Part shown: piece after piece, positions 1-5,077 of the stretch | How positions within the stretch are numbered: position 1 is the stretch's first letter | Layout: each line of letters opens with the position of its first letter | Source of the DNA: an uncultured Bacteroidales bacterium | GTDB taxonomy: Bacteria > Bacteroidota > Bacteroidia > Bacteroidales > UBA932 | Reading direction: 5' to 3' | Length of the DNA: 5,077 nucleotides | Assembly: GCA_945874815.1 (NCBI GenBank) | Contig: CAMCIE010000132.1 | Span: 1 to 5,077 of the forward strand | Made by a program: the position numbers and the translations under genes | The notes under the pieces: model-generated | Database searches by the model: none | The model's input: the letters and a program-made list of their open reading frames with translations, nothing else | Told to the model about the DNA's origin: nothing

Positions 1-986
1 CTGTTTGAAATAGTTGCACCGAAAAGTACAGGGTCATAACCATAGGAAGCAGCCGTCACGGACGCAGTATTGTTCTCTGTGAATGAATACGTATCCCCCT
101 TCAGGACATAACGCGAATATTTGAACTTATATGTTCCGGAAGGGGTATAGAACAACTGCGACATATAGCTCTGATAATTGTCGTAAGTGATGTCATTTCC
201 GTTCACATTCCAGATTATATCTCCCCTTGTCAGACCTGCCGCTTCAGCAGGAGAGCCACGGTAGATATAACCCAGGATGAGACCAACTTTCTGTGACGAA
301 GGATTATTGTCATACTTTGATGCCATGATCGGGCCTATTCCCAGTCCGTAAGTCGGAGCAAGTTCATCAGCCTTTGTGCCTGTAATCTCACTGATATACG
401 AGTAAATGTACCTTTGGCCGGCATTTGAAGAATAATCCCTGTATTTTCCACCATCCTCGATGTTGATGTCTCCGAGTTTGATAAGGTTGGTGTACAGATA
501 TTCATCATAAGGGACATCAGACTTTTCAATCTTATTGTATTCCTCAGCCCAGAGATATTCTGTGGAAAGACGTTTGTTCATCTCCGCAATCAAGTAAGTA
601 TCCATGGCATTGTCCTCTGTGCCGGAAGACTGATCGAATACAGCCATCTGTTCACGGGCATACCCCTCAACAGTCACGAAAAGTACTGCAGAACGGGTCT
701 GCTGTGCAGGGTTCTTCTCGAACTGGATTTTCACACCTCCCCTGCCAGCTTTGTCATTGCCAGTCATATTCTTGATCTGCGCCCAGTTTCCATCACACTC
801 GATGTCTGCAGTCCAGGCTGCCGAAGCGTCGAAAGTCACCGAAATGGTCTCTCCGAAAACGGAAATCATCTGTTCTTCCCTCGGGTTTTTCACATTCGAA
901 AAGCCTGGCTTGTCATTTTCCGGCTTGTTGCACGAAAAAAGAGCGGAAAGAGCAATAAGGATTGAAATAAGTCTAAGTTTGTCCAT
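1..986 (-). CDS. S41-family (C-terminal processing type) peptidase lipoprotein with PDZ domain; 3' part cut off by the window edge
   Basis: This frame is open from the ATG at 986 to the left edge: 328 complete codons plus two bases, with no stop. Residues 1-19 form a lipoprotein signal (K3/R5, a hydrophobic stretch, then LFSC with Cys19), so the protein should be lipid-anchored outside the cytoplasm. Residues about 41-122 resemble a BACON-type beta domain (W58, W68, TRSAVLFVTV, closing near VFDQSSG). Residues 131-210 match the helical front region of Bacteroidota S41 peptidases (STEYLWAEEY, PYDEYLY). Residues about 212-292 are a PDZ domain (GLGIGP, then RGSPAEAAGLTRGDIIW and VNG). The serine-lysine catalytic domain is expected next but lies outside the window, so activity cannot be confirmed. 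The start is favoured because the signal peptide begins there, 24 bp after the stop of the gene upstream. A protease acting on surface or envelope proteins is inferred from the family; the substrate is unknown. Confidence 0.85.
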   Translation of the reverse strand, partial: MDKLRLISILIALSALFSCNKPENDKPGFSNVKNPREEQMISVFGETISVTFDASAAWTADIECDGNWAQIKNMTGNDKAGRGGVKIQFEKNPAQQTRSAVLFVTVEGYAREQMAVFDQSSGTEDNAMDTYLIAEMNKRLSTEYLWAEEYNKIEKSDVPYDEYLYTNLIKLGDINIEDGGKYRDYSSNAGQRYIYSYISEITGTKADELAPTYGLGIGPIMASKYDNNPSSQKVGLILGYIYRGSPAEAAGLTRGDIIWNVNGNDITYDNYQSYMSQLFYTPSGTYKFKYSRYVLKGDTYSFTENNTASVTAASYGYDPVLFGATISN

Positions 987-1010
987 TATGAAAATATACT
1001 ACTCTGAAAA
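987..1010 (-). promoter_or_regulatory. AT-rich translation start region of the S41 peptidase gene
   Basis: This 24-bp gap separates the stop of the DUF4988 lipoprotein gene from the ATG of the peptidase gene. Read on the minus strand it is 19/24 A or T and ends TATATTTTCATA just before the ATG. There is no AGGAGG-like Shine-Dalgarno sequence, which is normal for Bacteroidota, where A/T-rich leaders replace it. No clear Bacteroidota promoter (TTTG with TAnnTTTG) is present, so co-transcription with the upstream gene is the simplest view. Confidence 0.5.
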
Positions 1011-3620
1011 TTACTCTCCCTGTTCAGGTTTGCCTGTCGGCTGTTCAGGGAATGTTGGAACGTACTCGTAGAAAGTGTGATGTTTGTCATTTGAATCAAC
1101 CCACACGATATAGATATGAGTGGATTCATTGACATATTCATTGCTTACCTTGCCGGACTCAGTATATACGGTACCATTGGCAACAACCCAGTCGGACATC
1201 TGAAGTTCAGACTTGGTAGTGTGATACTCAGGCTGGTCAACAAGCACATAAGCCTTCTTGCATTCAGCCGGCATTGTCAAATCAACTGTGAGGTCGGTTG
1301 ATTGAGGATACCATCCTGAACGTGATGGAACCCAGGAATTTTCAACATATACCCAAGCATCGTCACCCCAAACTTCATTATTTATAGACGGTTGTCCGAA
1401 TGCCCAGTCTTCCTTGCTCTTCTTGATATAGACAATGTCACTTGACGGTGTGTAAGTTGCCTTTGCCATGTGGGACATATTGCCTTCAGCATCAAGGGCA
1501 ATGACAAAGAATGAGTATTCCTTTGACAAGGTAAGTCCGGTCAACTCGACTGTATTGTCGGTAAGAGATGCTATTTCAACTGTCTGGATATCCCATCTGC
1601 CTTCCATTGCAAGCTGGTTCTCAATATCATCAAGTCCGTAAGTGTCATAAGTGTTGACATAACGGATGGTTGACGGATTGCCTTCGAAAGTCAATTTTAC
1701 AGAAGCATTGGTCATGCCTACAGATTTGACTTCTGCTGTAACCTTGAGGGCATCAGAGAATGCAAGTGACTTGGTTGCAGTCTCATATTTTGCAATCTGG
1801 CCTGCCTTGCCATCCTCACTTACGGCAACCGCAGCAACGACTACCTCTGTGCCAGGATTGAGCCAAGTCCTGTTTATCCTGAAAGAAGAAGCGCTGGAAT
1901 CAGCAGATTGTCCCGAAACAATTTTCTTTACAAGTTCGAGTTCGTCAGATGGCACTTCATCTTTTGTGAAGATTTTGGCATAAGTCCTGTATGCTCCTGA
2001 TACTGTGGCGATTTCAGCTGCCACCTGATCAAAAGTAGGATCCTGGGTGAGCTTAATAGACGGTGCCGCCAATGAACCGCCAAGGCTTATTGACAATGTA
2101 GAGAATTCATAGATCCTGCAAGACTCTACGGTATATTCTCCTGACTCATCGAACGGTACGAGCCAGAGCACATATTCTGTCGCTTGTTGAAGCGTTCCCA
2201 TATAACCGCCGCAAATCATTCCTGCCGGGCCTTCGTAGGATGTTGTGCAAAGTGAAGGCCCCCAATCAGAGCCCAAATCATAGAGTACATCCTCGGCAAC
2301 GAAATACTGCTTTACCTGCAAGCCTGCATAGAAACCGTCACAACCGGAGAATGTTACCTTCACATTGGCATTGTCAAGGGTCGGAGTGATGACAACGTTG
2401 ACCTTGAGAGGGCTGTAGGTTACAAACTGTATGTCACTTGCCGAGTATGAACCATCCCAATATGAATCCTTGTAATTAGATGCGAACACCACATAAGACT
2501 CATCCGGATTGTATGATTCTCCGAGGAGCTTTTCGATCGTGGTCGTCATGCCGTCATAATTTGTTTGAATCCTCGTATTGTTGTTGAAATAATCAACGGC
2601 ATAGTCAAGCGAGAACTCTGCCTTGGTTGCAACGCCATAAACATAGCCGGCATAATCATAGTTGTCAACATTCTTCTCAGCGAGTATGAAAGATACGGTG
2701 CTTCCTTTCAATGAAACGGTGAAATCCGCCTCTGATACGGATACATCCACTCTTGCAATGACCGGAGAGGCCTCTGCAAAAGTAGCGAGAACCTTGATAG
2801 TTCCTTCAAGCTCAGCAGCATCCTCGGCTGGTGCGGTAATATTGAGGTAAGTACCGCTGACAGCCACCTTCCATCCGTCAGGTTTCTCAGTCACTGTATA
2901 GTCTTTCACGCCACTCATTTCGAGTTTGACAGATTTGGTCTGACCATATTCGAAATGCTGTTTTCCTGCCAATATTGCGAATGATACACCTTTGTCCTTT
3001 GCAACCTTGATTACAGAACCGTCAGCAAGGGTAAGATATACATAGTCCTCATCCTGGTCGTAAGATATGAATACTTTGACTTCCTCTTTCGGCTCGATGC
3101 CAGTCTCGACCCATGTCTTGCCACCGTCGATGGAAACATAATATTTCCCACCTTCAATCTTGCCTTCGAGTGTTGCTGAAGATACGGGAACCTTCTTTCT
3201 GTCAATCAGAAGGAATTCAGGTTCAGTACCATAACCTCCTATTGCCCAATAATATACACTATTCTCCTGCTTAACAGTGATGAATGAAAGGCCTGAAAGG
3301 TCCGGAATATCCGCTTCAGGATAAACAGTGATGGTCCTGCCATCAGAAAGAGTGATGACAGTGTTGCCACTCTGGTCAGTAGAGACCTCTGTAACGGTTG
3401 TCTTGCTGTTTACCAGAGACGTAAGTGCAGCAATCTGCTCATTCATCTTCTGCTCAAGGGCGGTAAGTCTGTCATTGAGATCCTTGATGGACTCTTTAAG
3501 TTCGCTGTCATCATACGCAAATTTTGCACATGACGTGAACATCACGGGGCAAGCCAAAGCGGCTGCAATCACGGCCTTGCCAATGATTCTGCCCAATGCG
3601 GGGATTGTTTTGAAATTCAT
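1011..3620 (-). CDS. DUF4988 / PL29 N-terminal-domain lipoprotein with Fn3-like repeats
   Basis: This is a complete 869-residue gene ending in TAA. Residues 1-31 are an export signal with basic residues K4, R11 and K15, a hydrophobic core 16-28, and FTSC with probable lipidated Cys31. Residues 38-72 form a heptad-rich coiled coil. Residues about 36-210 match the DUF4988 region that NCBI names PL29-lyase N-terminal: YDD after the cysteine, VITLSDGRTITVYPE, VYYWAIGG, GKYYVSIDGGKTW and DYVYLTLADGS. Residues about 213-296 are a BACON-like beta domain (KPDGW, ITAP, then VARV-type strands). Four Fn3-like modules follow at about 297-403, 404-510, 519-618 and 623-727. The last 140 residues are beta-rich and unrecognised. 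No lyase catalytic domain is evident, so the shared N-terminal name must not be read as enzyme activity. The protein is probably lipid-anchored and works in binding or scaffolding (inference). It sits 22 bp after the upstream Fn3 gene and 24 bp before the S41 peptidase gene. Confidence 0.87.
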   Translation of the reverse strand: MNFKTIPALGRIIGKAVIAAALACPVMFTSCAKFAYDDSELKESIKDLNDRLTALEQKMNEQIAALTSLVNSKTTVTEVSTDQSGNTVITLSDGRTITVYPEADIPDLSGLSFITVKQENSVYYWAIGGYGTEPEFLLIDRKKVPVSSATLEGKIEGGKYYVSIDGGKTWVETGIEPKEEVKVFISYDQDEDYVYLTLADGSVIKVAKDKGVSFAILAGKQHFEYGQTKSVKLEMSGVKDYTVTEKPDGWKVAVSGTYLNITAPAEDAAELEGTIKVLATFAEASPVIARVDVSVSEADFTVSLKGSTVSFILAEKNVDNYDYAGYVYGVATKAEFSLDYAVDYFNNNTRIQTNYDGMTTTIEKLLGESYNPDESYVVFASNYKDSYWDGSYSASDIQFVTYSPLKVNVVITPTLDNANVKVTFSGCDGFYAGLQVKQYFVAEDVLYDLGSDWGPSLCTTSYEGPAGMICGGYMGTLQQATEYVLWLVPFDESGEYTVESCRIYEFSTLSISLGGSLAAPSIKLTQDPTFDQVAAEIATVSGAYRTYAKIFTKDEVPSDELELVKKIVSGQSADSSASSFRINRTWLNPGTEVVVAAVAVSEDGKAGQIAKYETATKSLAFSDALKVTAEVKSVGMTNASVKLTFEGNPSTIRYVNTYDTYGLDDIENQLAMEGRWDIQTVEIASLTDNTVELTGLTLSKEYSFFVIALDAEGNMSHMAKATYTPSSDIVYIKKSKEDWAFGQPSINNEVWGDDAWVYVENSWVPSRSGWYPQSTDLTVDLTMPAECKKAYVLVDQPEYHTTKSELQMSDWVVANGTVYTESGKVSNEYVNESTHIYIVWVDSNDKHHTFYEYVPTFPEQPTGKPEQGE
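1440..2732 (-). repeat. Four diverged Fn3-like protein modules within the DUF4988 lipoprotein
   Basis: Four tandem modules of roughly 100-105 residues each end in the same pattern: a turn, an aromatic or hydrophobic strand, then an acidic/glycine turn. The closing strands are NPDESYVVFASNYKDS (371-386), LQQATEYVLWLVPFDESGE (477-495), LNPGTEVVVAAVAVSEDGK (587-605) and LTLSKEYSFFVIALDAEGN (696-714). Some modules carry a short helical insertion before this strand, for example around 551-570 and 661-673. The repetition is at protein level only; the DNA copies are strongly diverged, so this is old duplication and not a recombining DNA repeat. Boundaries are approximate. Confidence 0.55.
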
Positions 3621-3642
3621 AAGTTATTGTTTATTGATAGTA
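3621..3642 (-). promoter_or_regulatory. AT-rich translation start region of the DUF4988 lipoprotein gene
   Basis: This 22-bp gap lies between the TAG of the upstream Fn3-repeat gene and the ATG at 3620. On the minus strand it is 18/22 A or T (ending CAATAAACAATAACTT before the ATG) and has no Shine-Dalgarno core, as expected for Bacteroidota. It is too short and lacks clear promoter elements for an independent transcription unit, although a weak promoter inside the upstream coding sequence cannot be excluded. Confidence 0.5.
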
Positions 3643-5077
3643 CTACTTTGTTCTGTATTCAGACAGCTGGTGGAGTTCTCCTTTATAATAGATGACATAG
3701 CCGAAGTCACTGTAGCAGTCCTCACCGTCTTTCTCTCCGATGGCAATGGCACCGACAAGGAGGAAATCATCAGAAGTCGGATCCACATCATAACTAGCTA
3801 TTACAGAAGTGTTTCCACTCTGAAGGCCAAGAGTGATGGCATAATTCTCCCAGATTTTCATATAGTCCGAATATTCATATTCTTCCCTCGGGTCATTCTC
3901 CGGAAGGAGCTTGTGCAGGCCAAGATCATTGTATGAAGCCTCTGAAGAAGCAAAATACTTGATCTGCTTGCTGTCTTCATTTGATGTTATATTGCATGTA
4001 AGAGTCTTTCCGTCGGCACTGATTTTCGCATCAATGTTCATTGAAGGATTCGGACCAGGTTTCACCTCACGGGTAGTCACCTTGTGGAGGGTCACAGGGC
4101 CGAGCACTCCGTTTATATCCTCAGCGCAGCATGCCACAACATATTCAACACCTGAAAGATATCCATAATATGCCAGATAATCCACACCTGAAGGAAGAGC
4201 CCACCATGAATTGGCGTTAGGAGTACTGTACTCACCGTTTGTTCCGAACAGATAGGTGAGAAGTTCCTCACGGCTTCCCGGATTTTCATGGCTCTGATAT
4301 GGAGAATCGACCACATCGGGATATACGATCTGGAATCGGATCATAGCCATGTCATTCCAGTCATATTCAGCATAATATTTCCATCCGTCACGGGTCACAT
4401 CCTTAAGTTCGAAGACGAAATCATCGTTGCAGAGACATTTGTCCGGATCATCCATGACAAGAGCCTTGGTGGTAATGACATCGGAGAGCATCAGGTCGGA
4501 AAGTTCACCGAACACGTTCTTGGCACAGAATACCACCTTATATTCAGATTCAGGCTGGAGATCAAACATGAATTCATTCTTTGCAGTGAAACTTGAGCCT
4601 ACAGGTTTTTCATTTTCTGAATCAAAGAGGAAATTCTCGTTCTTCACGCCAAATCCGCCATAAGCAAGTTCCTTAACGTATGCCGTCCTAGTGGCTTCAT
4701 CTGCCTGAGCATATTCATCAGCCTTTGAAGCAGGTATTACATCATAGAACATTGATGTGGCATTGGCATCAAGAGTAACATCGAACCAAAATGCTGTGGC
4801 ACTGACTCTTGAATTGTTTATTTCAATCTTGGCAGATGCCTTCTTGGCGTCATCTGGCACTTCCTTCAAAGACAAATCAACACGGGCAATATGCTCTGCA
4901 GGTATCTGATTGGCATCCAATGCAATGGCAACGGTCGCAAAGACTGCATCCGGAGTCACCTCATTGAAGCTTACCAAAGTGGAAAGGTTATCCTCAATTT
5001 TCACATCCAGGGCAGAAGAAACGGCACAACGCATGAAATCCCTCATCATGGTCTCGCCGAATATGTCAATGAACTCG
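3643..5077 (-). CDS. Fn3-repeat surface protein, function unknown; 5' part cut off by the window edge
   Basis: The frame is open from the right edge (first complete codon 5074-5076) to the TAG at 3643-3645, giving 477 visible residues. The ATG at 5047-5049 is not a credible start: nine further codons (EFIDIFGET) are open upstream of it, no signal peptide follows it, and it falls inside a module. Numbered from that ATG, the protein shows the end of one Fn3-like module (to about 63) and three complete ones at about 72-197, 208-327 and 336-455. Their closing strands are LQPESEYKVVFCAKNVFGE, LSGVEYVVACCAEDINGVLG and DFLLVGAIAIGEKDGEDC. Modules carry a helical, acidic insertion before the closing strand, such as KADEYAQADEATRTAYVKEL. 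No catalytic motif is visible. It is probably an exported or lipid-anchored adhesion, binding or scaffold protein by analogy with its downstream neighbour, but an enzyme domain could exist in the missing part. Confidence 0.8.
   Translation of the reverse strand, partial: EFIDIFGETMMRDFMRCAVSSALDVKIEDNLSTLVSFNEVTPDAVFATVAIALDANQIPAEHIARVDLSLKEVPDDAKKASAKIEINNSRVSATAFWFDVTLDANATSMFYDVIPASKADEYAQADEATRTAYVKELAYGGFGVKNENFLFDSENEKPVGSSFTAKNEFMFDLQPESEYKVVFCAKNVFGELSDLMLSDVITTKALVMDDPDKCLCNDDFVFELKDVTRDGWKYYAEYDWNDMAMIRFQIVYPDVVDSPYQSHENPGSREELLTYLFGTNGEYSTPNANSWWALPSGVDYLAYYGYLSGVEYVVACCAEDINGVLGPVTLHKVTTREVKPGPNPSMNIDAKISADGKTLTCNITSNEDSKQIKYFASSEASYNDLGLHKLLPENDPREEYEYSDYMKIWENYAITLGLQSGNTSVIASYDVDPTSDDFLLVGAIAIGEKDGEDCYSDFGYVIYYKGELHQLSEYRTK
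3685..5076 (-). repeat. Three complete and one partial Fn3-like modules in the upstream repeat protein
   Basis: Approximate module spans are 5076-4861 (partial), 4836-4459, 4428-4069 and 4044-3685, or about 120-126 residues each when complete. Each starts with a pair of beta strands (for example AKIEINNSRVSATAFWFDV, or DAKISADGKTLTCNI), then an F/Y-rich strand (MFYDVI, IRFQIVYPDV, IKYFASS), then an acidic helical insertion, then the closing strand typical of Fn3 folds. The general order is the same as in the downstream lipoprotein. The assignment rests on pattern reading by eye, not on a profile search. Confidence 0.5.

Noticed and set aside
987..1010. Possible Bacteroidota -7 promoter (TATATTTTC resembling TAnnTTTG) before the peptidase gene
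   Set aside because: It lacks the G, has no matching TTTG at about -33, and lies too close to the start codon to leave a usable leader.
1017..1051. Inverted repeat TCCCTG/CAGGGA near the end of the lipoprotein gene, a possible terminator
   Set aside because: The arms are only 6 bp with a 23-base loop, lie inside the coding sequence, and have no T-run after them. The similarity comes from the PEQPTGKPEQ peptide repeat.
751..1071. 106-codon plus-strand open frame with a hydrophobic N-terminus resembling a small exported protein
   Set aside because: It is antisense to the lipobox region of the peptidase gene and the end of the lipoprotein gene; the opposite frame has clear domain matches.
3328..3936. 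202-codon plus-strand open frame spanning the junction of the two Fn3 genes
   Set aside because: It lies antisense to two well-supported coding frames, crosses their intergenic gap, and its translation has no recognisable domain. It is a shadow frame.
5047..5049. ATG at 5049 as the start of the upstream Fn3-repeat gene
   Set aside because: The frame stays open to the window edge, no signal peptide follows, and the position falls within the helical part of a module. The real start lies outside the window.

Overview
The window is a dense, one-directional piece of a Bacteroidota genome, most likely from the order Bacteroidales. The evidence for this is: three surface or periplasmic protein genes read leftward on the minus strand; a lipoprotein signal ending in a cysteine on the two genes whose 5' ends are visible; Bacteroidota-typical domains (DUF4988/PL29 N-terminal region, a BACON-like beta domain, an S41 peptidase front end); AT-rich start regions without a Shine-Dalgarno motif; and a G+C content in the mid-forties percent by eye. 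The genus cannot be fixed from this sequence. A gut or host-associated lineage is a reasonable inference.

Layout in the order of transcription, right to left. (1) 5077 down to 3643 is the 3' part of a long gene whose start lies beyond the right edge. Its visible 477 codons are a chain of fibronectin-III-like modules, one cut by the edge and three complete. (2) After 22 bp, 3620 down to 1011 is a complete 869-residue predicted lipoprotein. In order it has a signal peptide, a short coiled coil, a DUF4988/PL29-N region, a BACON-like beta domain, four Fn3-like modules related to those of gene 1, and an unrecognised beta-rich C-terminal domain. (3) After 24 bp, 986 down to 1 is the front 328 codons of a predicted lipoprotein with a BACON-like domain, an S41-peptidase N-terminal helical region and a PDZ domain. 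The catalytic protease domain should follow beyond the left edge.

The tight spacing and common direction suggest one transcript. The simplest reading is a cell-surface cassette: two Fn3-array proteins, at least one lipid-anchored and probably used for binding or scaffolding, together with an anchored S41 serine protease. The substrate is unknown, and no SusC/SusD pair, sigma/anti-sigma pair, glycosidase or transposase is visible here. No RNA gene, mobile element, CRISPR array or convincing promoter or terminator was found. There is no non-coding stretch longer than 24 bp.
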